DNA of 64,000 nt from Lautropia mirabilis (GTDB lineage: Bacteria; Pseudomonadota; Gammaproteobacteria; Burkholderiales; Burkholderiaceae_E): contig NZ_LR134378.1 of the NCBI RefSeq assembly GCF_900637555.1, positions 1,870,001 to 1,934,000 of the forward strand. Direction: 5' to 3'. The notes under the pieces are model-generated. The model saw only the letters and a list, made by a program, of their open reading frames with translations, was not told the DNA's origin and made no database searches. Both the position numbers and the translations under genes were made by a program. Of the stretch, positions 1 through 10,015 are shown one piece after another (position 1 is the stretch's first letter; every line of letters starts with the position of its first letter).

Positions 1-1
1 G

Positions 2-2002
2 GCCGGCACCACGCCTGAAGTGGCTACGGGCAACGGCAGCAGCACCGCCAGCGGTGCCATCAGCGCGAAGGTTGATGATGAGCGCGGTGGTCAGGCCGGC
101 AGCCAGGACCGCCTGGAGCTGAGCCGCTCGGAAGGTGGCAAGGATGAGCAGGGCAGCGCCGTCGGTGCCCGTGATGCCGAAGCCCAGGTGGCCCGTGAGG
201 CCGCGCTCAAGGAAGCCAACAGCCGCATCGCCGAGCTGGAGAAGAACGTTGGCGCCCTGAAGAGCATGCTGGAGCTGAAGGACAAGTCGCTGGCTGACCT
301 GCAGGCTCAGCTGGAGAAAGCCCGCGTTGCCGGTGCCCAGGTCAGCGGCACGGTGGCTGCAGCTGCCACGGCGGCTGCCGACAAGGCCCGCGACGCCGCC
401 AGCAAGGTGGCTGACAAGGCTGCTGCCGAGAAAACGGCTGCCGAGAAGGCCGTGGCCGAGAAGGCTGCCCAGACCAAGGCTGCGGCTGACAAGCTGGCTG
501 CCGAGGCCAAGGCCGCCGCCGACAAGGTCGCTGCCGAGAAGGCTGCCGCCGAGAAAGCGGCTGCTGACAAGGCTGCTGCCGAGAAGGCCGCTGCAGAGAA
601 GGCGGCTGCCGACAAGGCTGCCGCTGACAAGGCCGCCGCAGACAAGGCTGCTGCCGAGAAAGCCGCGGCTGATAAGGCTGCCGCCGAGCAGGATCAGTCC
701 AAACCGGCCGAGGGTGCGGACAAGGACGCCGTCGAGCGTGCTGCTGCCGATGCCAAGGCCGAGGTCGAGCGCGTGACCAACGGCGATGCCGACAAGTCCA
801 AGGACATGCCCAAGCCCGCGCCGGTCAACGAAAGTGAGGAGCAGGGCGGCCTGATCGAGGGGCTGTCGCAGAATTCCCTGCTGCTGCCGGGTCTGGGCGT
901 GGCTGCCCTGGCCGCGGGTCTGGGCTTCTGGATGCTGCGCCGCCGCCGCCGCGAGGATGACGGCTTCTCCGACAGCATCAGCGCCGACGAATTCAGCGCC
1001 AACTCGCTGTTCGGCACCACCGGTGGCCAGAGCGTCGACACGATGACCGGCGCCAGCACGCAGATCACCACGATCAGCGAGAGCACGCCGACCGAGGTCG
1101 ACCCGATCGCCGAGGCCGAGGTCTACATCGCCTACGGTCGCGAGACCCAGGCCGAAGAGATCCTGCGCGAGGCGCTGAAGCGCCAGCCCGAGCGCCAGGC
1201 CATCCGCCTGAAGCTGCTGGAGATCTACTCGGGTCGCAAGGACACGGTGGCCTTTGGCCAGATGGCGCGCGAAATGCACGACATGACCGGCGGCCTGAAC
1301 GAGGAATGGTCGAAGGTGGTGCAGATGGGTGCCGCCCTGGATCCGGACAACGCGCTGTATGGTGATGGCACGGCCGATCTGGCCGCCCCGTCGCCGGTGG
1401 CTTCGCCGGCTGCTGATGTTGGCGGCATGGCTGCCGCAGGGGCTGCCGCGGTTGCCGCTGGCGTGGCGGGTGTGGCCGCCGCTGTCGAGCCGGAAGCACA
1501 GGCAGTGTCGTCGCCCTCGCTGGATGAAGGCCTGGCCTTCGATGGCGGCTACAACAAGCCGGCTGCCGAGGCTGAATCGAAGCCGGTGCAGACCTTCCAG
1601 TCGACCCGTTCCGGTCCGCTGTCGGCCATGCCGGGTGTCGAGCTGCCCTCGCTGGATCTGGACGCGCCGCTGGACCTGGATGAAGGCCCGAGCACCGTCA
1701 CCGATCTGAACATCGACACGACCATCACCGAGTCGCTGGACATGGGCCATGCGTCGGGCGGTGAGGGTGATGGCCTGGGCGCCATCGGCCTGGATCTGTC
1801 GCCGTCGACGATCTCCGGTCCGATCACCATGAGTGGTGCGGCTTCCAGCCAGTGGCAGGAAATGGCCTCGAAGCTGGACTTGGCCTCGGCCTATGTCGAG
1901 ATCGGCGACAAGGAAGGTGCCCGCGAACTGCTGGAAGAAGTGATCAACGGCGGTGACGCCGCCCAACAGCAGCGCGCTCGCGAACTGCTTGCCGATCTCT
2001 GA
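2..2002 (+). CDS. fimV: FimV/HubP-type polar pilus-assembly protein, C-terminal part (5' end outside window)
   Basis: The frame is open to the left edge, so only the last 666 residues are visible. In order they show a short coiled coil (nt 190-320), a long Ala/Lys/Glu/Asp tract built from units such as [10 protein letters not shown] (nt 370-700), one membrane segment (about nt 870-940) followed by a run of arginines, then a cytoplasmic acidic region. That region has a TPR-like block (nt 1100-1300, with [20 protein letters not shown]) and a final helical block (nt 1850-2000, with [20 protein letters not shown]) typical of the FimV C-terminal domain. FimV proteins are inner-membrane polar hubs with periplasmic LysM and cytoplasmic TPR parts that support type IV pili and motility. 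The LysM part would lie upstream and is not seen. The gene is immediately followed by a strong terminator, and fimV before truA-trpF is the usual Burkholderiales order. Confidence 0.88.
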   Translation, partial: AGTTPEVATGNGSSTASGAISAKVDDERGGQAGSQDRLELSRSEGGKDEQGSAVGARDAEAQVAREAALKEANSRIAELEKNVGALKSMLELKDKSLADLQAQLEKARVAGAQVSGTVAAAATAAADKARDAASKVADKAAAEKTAAEKAVAEKAAQTKAAADKLAAEAKAAADKVAAEKAAAEKAAADKAAAEKAAAEKAAADKAAADKAAADKAAAEKAAADKAAAEQDQSKPAEGADKDAVERAAADAKAEVERVTNGDADKSKDMPKPAPVNESEEQGGLIEGLSQNSLLLPGLGVAALAAGLGFWMLRRRRREDDGFSDSISADEFSANSLFGTTGGQSVDTMTGASTQITTISESTPTEVDPIAEAEVYIAYGRETQAEEILREALKRQPERQAIRLKLLEIYSGRKDTVAFGQMAREMHDMTGGLNEEWSKVVQMGAALDPDNALYGDGTADLAAPSPVASPAADVGGMAAAGAAAVAAGVAGVAAAVEPEAQAVSSPSLDEGLAFDGGYNKPAAEAESKPVQTFQSTRSGPLSAMPGVELPSLDLDAPLDLDEGPSTVTDLNIDTTITESLDMGHASGGEGDGLGAIGLDLSPSTISGPITMSGAASSQWQEMASKLDLASAYVEIGDKEGARELLEEVINGGDAAQQQRARELLADL

Positions 2003-2026
2003 TCGACAGCTTCCGACCCGACGATT

Positions 2027-2094
2027 GCCCCCGCACGGCGGGGGCTTCAACTGCCACCCTCGTCCTTCGGGATGACGGTGGCAGTTTCGTTTTT
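2027..2094 (+). terminator. Double-hairpin Rho-independent terminator after fimV
   Basis: A first hairpin pairs GCCCCCG (2027-2033) with its complement at 2039-2045. A second, longer hairpin pairs CTGCCACC (2051-2058) with GGTGGCAG (2077-2084) and is followed directly by the T-rich tail TTTCGTTTTT (2085-2094). It separates fimV from the truA-trp operon. Confidence 0.82.
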
Positions 2095-2173
2095 GGGCGC
2101 TCGTTGCGGGGCCTGGACGCGGGGGATGGTGCGTTCGGGCAGAATACCGGACGGACACACCTCGGGAGTGACG

Positions 2174-3097
2174 ATGGACGACGATCTGACAGGCGACAGG
2201 CAGGCAGAGGCGGGGCGGGCTGAGGGCGTGCTGCCGGCTGGCGGTGCAGAAACGCAGCCTGCCGACGGGCAGATGGGTGATGTGCCGCGTCATCGCTGGG
2301 TCTGCGGCGTGTCCTACGATGGCCGGGATTTCTGCGGCTGGCAGAAGCAGCCCCCTGTGCCGGGCCTGGCGCCGTCGGTCCAGACCACGGTGGAAGCGGC
2401 GCTGTCGGCCGTGGCAGGGCAGACCATCGACATCCGTTGTGCCGGACGTACCGATGCCGGGGTGCACGCGCTGGAACAGGTCATCGAGTTCTCCACCACG
2501 GCGCAACGGCCACCCACGGCCTGGGTACGGGGCGCCAATGCCCACCTGCCGGATACGGTGGCGGTGCGCTGGGCCGCGCCGCTGGCGCCGGATGCCGATT
2601 TCGACGCCCGTTTCTCGGCCCGGGAACGCACCTACTGGTATGTGCTCATCGACAGTCCCGTGGCGCCGCCACTGTGGCAGGGGCGCGCCGGCTGGACGCA
2701 TCGGCCGCTGGACGTGGCGCGGATGCAGGCCGCAGCCCGGTCGGTGCTGGGCACGCATGATTTCAGCAGCTTTCGGGCCTCGGAATGCCAGGCGGCCACG
2801 CCGGTGCGCACGCTGACGGAATGGACGGTGGAGCGCCATGGCGCCTTCGTGATGATGCGGCTGACGGCCAATGCCTTCCTGCATCACATGGTGCGCAATC
2901 TGGTGGGATCGTTGGTGTATGTGGGGGACGGGCGGCGCCCGGTGTCGTGGATGGCCGAGGTGCTGGCTGCGCGCTCACGGTCAGCCGGGGCGCCGACGTT
3001 TGCGGCCGGAGGGCTGTATCTGGCGTCGGTGCGCTATGACGAGGCCTGGGGATTGCCCTGTACGGTGCGTCCGCTGTCGATGGCGGAGCTGGTGTGA
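2174..3097 (+). CDS. truA: tRNA pseudouridine(38-40) synthase TruA
   Basis: TruA converts uridines 38-40 in the anticodon arm of many tRNAs to pseudouridine. The protein (307 aa) has the family opening VSYDGRDFCGWQ, the catalytic motif GRTDAGVHA with the nucleophilic aspartate at residue 94, and the conserved NAFLHHMVRNLVG segment near the C-terminus. I chose the ATG at 2174 because GGGAG lies a few bases before it. The frame is open further up to 2072, but that part would run through the fimV terminator. The chosen start gives an N-terminal extension of about 35 residues beyond the usual start, and an ATG at 2273 would give a protein closer to family length. TruA ahead of trpF is a common proteobacterial arrangement, and transcription probably continues into the trp genes. 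Confidence 0.93.
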   Translation: MDDDLTGDRQAEAGRAEGVLPAGGAETQPADGQMGDVPRHRWVCGVSYDGRDFCGWQKQPPVPGLAPSVQTTVEAALSAVAGQTIDIRCAGRTDAGVHALEQVIEFSTTAQRPPTAWVRGANAHLPDTVAVRWAAPLAPDADFDARFSARERTYWYVLIDSPVAPPLWQGRAGWTHRPLDVARMQAAARSVLGTHDFSSFRASECQAATPVRTLTEWTVERHGAFVMMRLTANAFLHHMVRNLVGSLVYVGDGRRPVSWMAEVLAARSRSAGAPTFAAGGLYLASVRYDEAWGLPCTVRPLSMAELV

Positions 3098-3173
3098 GGG
3101 CAGGTCCTATACTTCTGTGGGATTCCGGGCACAGGGGCGGCCTGGACGGGAACCGGGAGCCAGGGAGAAAGGG

Positions 3174-3914
3174 ATGACAGTGCAGCGTACGCGGGTGAAG
3201 TTCTGTGGGCTGGTGCGTCCGCAGGATGTGGATACGGCGGTGGCGCTGGGGGTGGATGCGGTCGGGTTTGTCTTCTATCCGAAGAGTGCACGCTGCGTGA
3301 CGCTGGATGAGGCCGCGGTGCTGCGGCGGCGTCTGCCGTCCTGGGTGCGGGCGGTGGGGCTGTTCGTGAACGAGCCGCTGGATGTCATGCTGGAGGGCGT
3401 GCGCCGGGTGGGGCTGGATGTGGTTCAGGCACACGGCGACGAGACAGCGCAGGGGCTGGCTGCACTGGGTGGGCAGGGTGTCCGGTACTGGAAGGCGCTG
3501 CGCATTGGCGGGCAGGTGGCCGCTGAGGAGCGCGCTGCGTGGCTGCAGGCGGGACGGGTGCCGGCGGATGCCCGAGCGCTGGATGAGGCGCTGGGGCTGT
3601 TCGGGCAGGCGGAATGCTGTCTGCTGGACAGTGCCGGTCCGGGTTTTGGTGGCACCGGGCATGCGTTTGACTGGTCGTTGCTGGAGGGGCGCTCGCAGGC
3701 CGGATCGCCCCGTGACGATGAACCGCGTCTGGTGCTGGCTGGCGGATTGAGACCCGAGACGGTGGGCGAGGCGATCCGTCAGGTGGGGCCTTTTGCGGTG
3801 GATGTGTCCAGCGGGATTCAGGGGGACGATCCAAGGAAGAAAGACACGGTTAGAATGGAGCGTTTCATGACAGCCGTGTTGCAGGCCGATGCGGATCGGG
3901 CGCAGGCTGGTTGA
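3174..3914 (+). CDS. trpF: Phosphoribosylanthranilate isomerase TrpF
   Basis: TrpF isomerises N-(5'-phosphoribosyl)-anthranilate to the carboxyphenylamino-deoxyribulose phosphate in tryptophan synthesis. The 246-residue TIM barrel starts with VKFCGL, whose Cys11 is the catalytic general base, and carries the general acid Asp152 in LLDSAGPGFGG. The phosphate-binding end LAGGLRPETV and the motif FAVDVSSGI are present. The ATG at 3174 follows AGGGAGAAAGGG, a good ribosome site. The frame is open upstream into truA, but that stretch has no family similarity. The trpB start lies 24 bases downstream of the stop, so trpF-trpB-trpA form one transcription unit; trpE, trpG, trpD and trpC are not in the window. 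Confidence 0.95.
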   Translation: MTVQRTRVKFCGLVRPQDVDTAVALGVDAVGFVFYPKSARCVTLDEAAVLRRRLPSWVRAVGLFVNEPLDVMLEGVRRVGLDVVQAHGDETAQGLAALGGQGVRYWKALRIGGQVAAEERAAWLQAGRVPADARALDEALGLFGQAECCLLDSAGPGFGGTGHAFDWSLLEGRSQAGSPRDDEPRLVLAGGLRPETVGEAIRQVGPFAVDVSSGIQGDDPRKKDTVRMERFMTAVLQADADRAQAG

Positions 3915-3938
3915 ATGGTTTTTCTATCGGAAGGTGTG

Positions 3939-5147
3939 ATGACGACTGATGCCTATGATTTTCCGGATGCATCCGGGCATTTCGGCCCCTATGGTGGCCT
4001 GTTCGTCTCCGAGACGCTGATCGGCGCGCTCACCGAGCTGCGCGAGGCCTACGAGCGCTACCGCCACGATCCGGATTTCCAGGCAGAGTTCCGCGACGAG
4101 CTGGAGCACTTCGTGGGGCGGCCCAGCCCGGTCTATCACGCGCGGCGCTGGTCGCAGATGCTGGGCGGGGCGCAGATCTACTTCAAGCGTGAGGATCTCA
4201 ACCACACCGGGGCCCACAAGATCAACAACGCCATCGGTCAGGTGCTCCTGGCACGGCGCATGGGCAAGAAGCGCATCATTGCCGAGACGGGCGCGGGCCA
4301 GCACGGGGTGGCCACGGCCACGGTGGCCGCGCGCTACGGGCTGGAGTGCACGGTGTACATGGGCTCGATCGACGCCGCCCGCCAGCGCCAGAACATCTAC
4401 CGGATGAACCTGCTGGGTGCGAAGGTGGTCGAGGTGGAGTCGGGCTCGAAGACGCTGAAGGACGCGCTCAACGAGGCGATGCGGGTCTGGGTGACGAACG
4501 TTGACGACACCTTCTACATCATCGGCACGGTGGCCGGTCCGCATCCGTATCCGATGATGGTGCGCGACTTCCAGGCCATCATCGGCCAGGAGTGCCGGGT
4601 GCAGATGCCGGCCTATGCGGGGCGACAGCCGGATGTGGTGATTGCCGCCGTGGGCGGGGGCTCCAATGCCATCGGCATCTTCCATCCGTACATTCCCGAC
4701 GCCGCCGTGAAGCTGGTGGGTGTGGAGGCCGCCGGTGACGGCATCGGGACCGGCCGGCATGCGGCCTCGCTGCAGTGCGGCGTGCCGGGTGTGTTGCACG
4801 GCAACCGCACCTATGTGCTGCAGGATGCCGACGGGCAGGTCATCGAGACGCATTCGGTGTCGGCCGGGCTGGACTACCCGGGTGTGGGCCCCGAACACGC
4901 CTGGCTGAAGGATTCGGGACGTGCCGAGTACGTGCCCATTGACGATGCCCAGGCGCTGGCAGCCTTCCACGACTGCTGCCGCATCGAGGGCATCATTCCG
5001 GCGCTGGAATCCAGTCATGCGCTGGCCGAGGCGGTACGACGCGCGCCCACCATGAGCAAGGACGAGATCATCCTGGTCTGCCTGTCGGGCCGGGGCGACA
5101 AGGACATGCATACCGTGGCCCAGCGCGCGGGCCAGAGCTGGGCCTGA
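3939..5147 (+). CDS. trpB: Tryptophan synthase beta chain
   Basis: TrpB condenses indole with L-serine using PLP, in the alpha2-beta2 complex with TrpA. The 402-residue protein has the PLP lysine at residue 94 in [11 protein letters not shown], the phosphate-binding GGGSNAIG loop and the KRED/GAGQHG motifs, at the normal family length of about 400. I prefer the ATG at 3939, preceded by GGAAGG at 3929-3934. A second ATG at 3915 sits right against the trpF stop codon and would add eight residues; the choice is not certain. Downstream, trpA begins 88 bases later. The reverse strand of this gene also carries a very long open frame, which I regard as a high-G+C artefact. Confidence 0.96.
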   Translation: MTTDAYDFPDASGHFGPYGGLFVSETLIGALTELREAYERYRHDPDFQAEFRDELEHFVGRPSPVYHARRWSQMLGGAQIYFKREDLNHTGAHKINNAIGQVLLARRMGKKRIIAETGAGQHGVATATVAARYGLECTVYMGSIDAARQRQNIYRMNLLGAKVVEVESGSKTLKDALNEAMRVWVTNVDDTFYIIGTVAGPHPYPMMVRDFQAIIGQECRVQMPAYAGRQPDVVIAAVGGGSNAIGIFHPYIPDAAVKLVGVEAAGDGIGTGRHAASLQCGVPGVLHGNRTYVLQDADGQVIETHSVSAGLDYPGVGPEHAWLKDSGRAEYVPIDDAQALAAFHDCCRIEGIIPALESSHALAEAVRRAPTMSKDEIILVCLSGRGDKDMHTVAQRAGQSWA

Positions 5148-5235
5148 GAGGCATGATCCGGGGTGCCTTCTGTCGTGAAGGGGCATGTTCCGGGCGCCTT
5201 TTCCTTTCATCCGTACGCATATCGTTCCATCTGGC

Positions 5236-6102
5236 ATGAATACACCTGACACGAAGGCAGCCCCGACGGGGCATGCCGGTTCGCCGCGCATTGCCGCGGT
5301 TTTTGCCGAGAAGGCGCGACAGGGCCGCGCCGCACTGATTCCCTATGTCACGGCCGGTTTTCCCGAGCCCGAACAGGCGCTGGCGGTGCTGCGCGCGCTG
5401 GTGGCGGGCGGCGCGGACATCATCGAGCTGGGTGTGCCGTTCTCCGACCCCGCGGCCGATGGCCCCACCATCCAGCGGGCCAATGACCGGGCGCTGGCCG
5501 CCGGCATGAGTCTGTCCAAGGTGCTGGCGCTGGTGACCGAGTTCCGCCGCGAGGACCCGACGACCCCGATCGTGCTGATGGGCTACTGCAACCCCATCGA
5601 GGCGGTGGGCATCGAGACCTTTGCCGAAGCGGCCGCGAAGGCCGGGGTGGATGGCGTGCTGGTGGTGGATTGCCCGCCAGAAGAAGCCCGGGACTACGCA
5701 GCCGCCTTGCGCAGCCGTGCCATCGACCTCATCTACCTGCTGGCGCCCACGTCCGGGTCGGATCGTCGCCAGAAGGTGGCGGCAGTGGCCAGCGGCTACG
5801 TCTACTATGTCTCGCTCAAGGGCGTCACCGGTGCAGGCAATCTCGACACTGATGCCGTGGCACGTGCACTGCCGGCCATCCGTGAGGCGGTACAGTTGCC
5901 GGTGGGCGTGGGCTTCGGCATCAAGGATGCGACCACGGCTGCTCGCGTGGCCGAGTTTGCCGATGCCGTCATCATCGGCAGCCGCCTGATCGAGGTGCTG
6001 GAAGCCGGTGATCCCGCCGGTGCGCCGGCCCGTGCCCAGGCCTGGCTGTCCGAGGTGCGCAGCGCCATCGACGCCAACCCGAAGCGGGGGGCTTCGGCCT
6101 GA
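5236..6102 (+). CDS. trpA: Tryptophan synthase alpha chain
   Basis: TrpA cleaves indole-3-glycerol phosphate to indole, which is channelled to TrpB. The protein (288 aa) has the catalytic pair Glu64 in [12 protein letters not shown] and Asp71 in FSDP, followed by the ADGPTIQ segment and the phosphate-binding VGFGIKD loop. The start ATG at 5236 gives MNTPDTK and leaves an N-terminus about 20 residues longer than the E. coli protein; a longer in-frame start at 5185 is possible but has no better ribosome site. The accD start follows after 94 bases, and trpA-accD-folC is a frequent betaproteobacterial neighbourhood. Confidence 0.95.
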   Translation: MNTPDTKAAPTGHAGSPRIAAVFAEKARQGRAALIPYVTAGFPEPEQALAVLRALVAGGADIIELGVPFSDPAADGPTIQRANDRALAAGMSLSKVLALVTEFRREDPTTPIVLMGYCNPIEAVGIETFAEAAAKAGVDGVLVVDCPPEEARDYAAALRSRAIDLIYLLAPTSGSDRRQKVAAVASGYVYYVSLKGVTGAGNLDTDAVARALPAIREAVQLPVGVGFGIKDATTAARVAEFADAVIIGSRLIEVLEAGDPAGAPARAQAWLSEVRSAIDANPKRGASA

Positions 6103-6196
6103 CCCTGTCCCATTCGCCGATGGGCCGGGACGCGTCGTCGCGTGCCGTCCGGTCCGTCCCAAACTCCTGATTCCTCATTCAGAAGGAACCCGATCC

Positions 6197-7132
<936 letters not shown>

Positions 7133-7145
7133 GGGACGCCCATCG

Positions 7146-8477
7146 ATGTCAGCCTTTACGCTGCCGACCACGCTGGATGGTTGGCTGACGCTTCTGGAAA
7201 CGCGACACGCCAAGCCCATCGACCTGGGGCTGGAGCGCGTCGGTGAGGTCTATCGTCGACTGGGCATCCAGCTGCCGGGCGTGAAGTTCGTGGTGGCCGG
7301 CACCAACGGCAAGGGCTCCACCTGCGCCATGCTGGATGCCATCCTGCGTGCGGCCGGCTACCGGGTGGGCCTGCACACCTCGCCGCACCTGCTGCGCTTC
7401 AATGAGCGCATCCGCATCGACGGTGAGGAGCTGTCCGACGAGGCGCTGCTGCCGCTCTTCGAGCAGGTGGAGCTGGCCCGCGGCGACGTGTCGCTGTCGT
7501 ACTTCGAGTTCACCACGCTGGTGATGTTCCTGGCCTTCTCGCGCGAGCCGCTGGATGCGGTGGTGATGGAGATCGGTCTGGGCGGACGGCTGGATGCCGT
7601 CAACCTCGTGGATGCGGACTGTGCCATCGTCACCAGCGTGGCCATTGACCATGCGCAGTGGCTGGGCAACGACCGCGAGACCATCGCGCTGGAAAAGGCC
7701 CACATCTTCCGGCCGGACAGGCCCGCCATCTGCAGCGATCCGCAACCGCCACAGAGCCTGGTGCGTCACGCCGAGGAGATCGGTGCCGACCTGTGGCTGC
7801 TGGGGCGCGACTACAACTATGCAGGCGACCGCCAGCAGTGGGCCTGGACAGGGCGGGGCACGCGGCGCAGCGGTCTGGCCTATCCGGCGCTGCGCGGGAT
7901 GAACCAGCTGCTCAACGCTTCTGGCGTGCTGGCTGCACTGCAGGCCGTGCGTGGCCAGCTGCCGGTCAGTGCCCAGGACATCCGACGCGGCCTGTCGCTG
8001 GTCGAGATGCCGGGACGCTTCCAGGTGCTGCCGGGGCAGCCCACCATCATCCTGGACGTGGGGCACAACCCCCATGCGGCCGGGCATCTGGTGGCCAATC
8101 TGGGCAACATGGCCTACCACCCGGCCACCTACGCGGTCTTCGGCATGCTGTCCGACAAGGACATCGACGGCGTGATTGCCCATCTGGCCAATCATGTGGA
8201 CCACTGGATCTGCTGCGATCTGCCCGGGCCTCGCGGCACCACCGCCCGGATGCTGGCCGATCACCTGCACATGGCGGGCATCGACGATCTGGTCGATCGC
8301 AGAAAGGGCATCGACCGCAGTGTGGTGTGTTCCACCACACCCGACGAGGGGCTACGTCTGGCGCGCAGGCAGGCGGGACCGGATGATAGAATCATCGTCT
8401 TTGGCTCGTTTCTCACGGTGGCGCTTGCCTTGCCCGCCGTGCGCGAGGATCTGTCCGCCACGCCCCCCTCGAATTGA
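7146..8477 (+). CDS. folC: Bifunctional folylpolyglutamate synthase / dihydrofolate synthase FolC
   Basis: FolC adds glutamate to dihydropteroate and to folates in an ATP-dependent Mur-ligase-type reaction. The protein (443 aa) has the P-loop GTNGKGST at residues 52-59, the conserved FEFTTLVMFLAF region with the downstream IGLGGRLDAVN motif, and the second-domain DVGHNPHAA segment. The ATG at 7146 is 13 bases after the accD stop and follows GAGGGA. Its stop codon overlaps the next start in the form TGATG, so the SPOR gene is translationally coupled. Length and motifs are normal for the family. Confidence 0.95.
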   Translation: MSAFTLPTTLDGWLTLLETRHAKPIDLGLERVGEVYRRLGIQLPGVKFVVAGTNGKGSTCAMLDAILRAAGYRVGLHTSPHLLRFNERIRIDGEELSDEALLPLFEQVELARGDVSLSYFEFTTLVMFLAFSREPLDAVVMEIGLGGRLDAVNLVDADCAIVTSVAIDHAQWLGNDRETIALEKAHIFRPDRPAICSDPQPPQSLVRHAEEIGADLWLLGRDYNYAGDRQQWAWTGRGTRRSGLAYPALRGMNQLLNASGVLAALQAVRGQLPVSAQDIRRGLSLVEMPGRFQVLPGQPTIILDVGHNPHAAGHLVANLGNMAYHPATYAVFGMLSDKDIDGVIAHLANHVDHWICCDLPGPRGTTARMLADHLHMAGIDDLVDRRKGIDRSVVCSTTPDEGLRLARRQAGPDDRIIVFGSFLTVALALPAVREDLSATPPSN

Positions 8478-9421
8478 TGTCGCGCCCGAAATCCCGCAAC
8501 GGTTCCGACTCCGCTGCCGACGCCTCGCTGGCCGAGAAGAAGAAGGCCCGCCATCGCCTGGTGGGCGCGATCGCCCTGTGTCTGGTGGCAGCCTTCGTCG
8601 TGCCCATGCTGCTCGAATCCGAGCCGCGCACCGGCCTGCGCTCGCTGCCCATGACGGTCGAGGCTGCGGCCAACTCCACCCGGGCTGACCAGCCCTGGAT
8701 CCGCCCGCCGGTGGCCGACGAGGCCGCCCGTTCCGTCATGCCCGACCAGGTGGTGATGCTGGAAGAGGGCGCTGCCGGGCAGCCCGCCGCATCCGGTCAG
8801 GGGGCACCCCGTGCACCCGGCGATCAGCCGTCGGTGAACCTGCCTGACCTGAGCGCAAGGACGGGTCAGGATCCGGAGACTCCCGCCACGCCCGCCGTGC
8901 CGCCGTCATCCCCGCAATCGGCCCGTTCCGCAGCACCCGACACCGCTGCTGGCCGGGGACGTGCTGCAGCGGGGCAGGATGCGGCCAACCAGGCACGTCC
9001 GGCCCGGCCGGCCACGGCCCCGTCCGGCAACACGACCCAGCGCCCGGCCAATGCCCCGCTGCCCAAGCCGCTGCCGATGACGCAAGGGGGGGCGCAGTCC
9101 GACGCCGACAACCGCCCCGACGTGCTGGCCCGCCTCATTGACCAGGTCGATTCGGGCAGCAATGCAGCCCGCCCGACCGCCCGACAGCAGTCGCGCCGCT
9201 TCCTGGTGCAGGTGGGGGCCTACAGCAACGTGAAGAGCGCCCGCGCGGCCGTCGATCGTGTGGCCAAGGCCGGCTTCAATGCCTATCAGGAAACGGTCAA
9301 GACCAGCAATGGCGACTGGATCCGGGTGCGCGTGGGGCCATTCGCGTCACGTGAAGACGCCGAACAGGCCCAGCAGGCACTCAAGCGGGCCGGGGTCACC
9401 GCCGCACTGATCGCCCTCTGA
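8477..9421 (+). CDS. SPOR-domain inner-membrane protein (DedD-like)
   Basis: This protein (314 aa) has a short basic cytoplasmic N-terminus, one membrane segment at about residues 28-46, a long Pro/Ala/Gln-rich periplasmic linker and a C-terminal SPOR domain from about residue 238 (RRFLVQVGAYSN, then WIRVRVGPFASREDAEQA). SPOR domains bind denuded glycan strands of septal peptidoglycan, and single-pass SPOR proteins such as DedD act in cell division. The family role is inferred; the exact function of this one is not shown. The ATG at 8477 shares one base with the folC stop. The gene sits in the conserved folC-dedD-cvpA-purF order. Confidence 0.9.
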   Translation: MSRPKSRNGSDSAADASLAEKKKARHRLVGAIALCLVAAFVVPMLLESEPRTGLRSLPMTVEAAANSTRADQPWIRPPVADEAARSVMPDQVVMLEEGAAGQPAASGQGAPRAPGDQPSVNLPDLSARTGQDPETPATPAVPPSSPQSARSAAPDTAAGRGRAAAGQDAANQARPARPATAPSGNTTQRPANAPLPKPLPMTQGGAQSDADNRPDVLARLIDQVDSGSNAARPTARQQSRRFLVQVGAYSNVKSARAAVDRVAKAGFNAYQETVKTSNGDWIRVRVGPFASREDAEQAQQALKRAGVTAALIAL

Positions 9422-9449
9422 CCTTCCTTCAACCGATACGGAGACGCCC

Positions 9450-9947
9450 ATGTCCACCTGGTTTGCCAGCGCCACCCTCTGGGACTGGGCCATCGGTCTG
9501 GTGGCCGTGCTGTCCATTCTCATGGGTCTTTGGCGCGGTTTCGTGCGCACCGCCTTCGGCCTGGCGGCCTGGGTGCTGGCCTTCCTGTTCACCGCCCCCG
9601 TCTCGGCGCTGGTGGCCCCCTGGGTGGCCAGTTTCTCCATGCCGACCCTGGTGCTGCAGGTCATCGTCTTTCTCGTGCTCTTCGTCCTGTGCCGCTTCGT
9701 GGGTGCCATGGTCAGTCGTGCCATGCGGGCCATTGGCCTGGGCGGGCTCGATCGCTTCTTCGGCGCGCTGCTGGGCGCGGCGCGTGCGGCCGTCATCATC
9801 ACGGTCGTGGCCATGGCCTGCGTCGTTGCCATGAAGCAGGGCGTCCCTCTGGACCTCTCCTGGCAGGACGCGCATGCCCGGCCGCTGCTGGACGGCATGG
9901 TCGAGGCCGGTTTCAGATACTTGGGGCAGTTCCAGCCCCAGCCGTGA
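9450..9947 (+). CDS. cvpA: CvpA family membrane protein
   Basis: The 165-residue product is highly hydrophobic, with about four predicted membrane segments and the family signature of small residues near WRGFVRTAFGL. CvpA is needed for colicin V production in E. coli and is implicated in envelope homeostasis, but its biochemical role is unsettled. GGAGA lies seven bases before the ATG. The gene is 68 bases upstream of purF, as in many gamma- and betaproteobacteria, and is probably cotranscribed with it. The reading frame contains no charged cytoplasmic domain, so a purely membrane-embedded role is likely. Confidence 0.9.
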   Translation: MSTWFASATLWDWAIGLVAVLSILMGLWRGFVRTAFGLAAWVLAFLFTAPVSALVAPWVASFSMPTLVLQVIVFLVLFVLCRFVGAMVSRAMRAIGLGGLDRFFGALLGAARAAVIITVVAMACVVAMKQGVPLDLSWQDAHARPLLDGMVEAGFRYLGQFQPQP

Positions 9948-10015
9948 GCCCTCGGCCCACCCTGGGCCATAGGTTCGCGTGAGTCAGGTTTTTCTTTTTC
10001 GAGCGGGGCATCATC

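Noticed and set aside
370-700. Possible tandem-repeat or CRISPR-like array in fimV
   Set aside because: The repeats are coding Ala/Lys units in one open frame, with no spacers of constant length.
3924-5291. Long open frame on the minus strand opposite trpB (455 codons)
   Set aside because: Composition is rich in His/Gly/Leu/Arg/Val without any family similarity, and the plus strand is clearly trpB. It is a high-G+C shadow frame.
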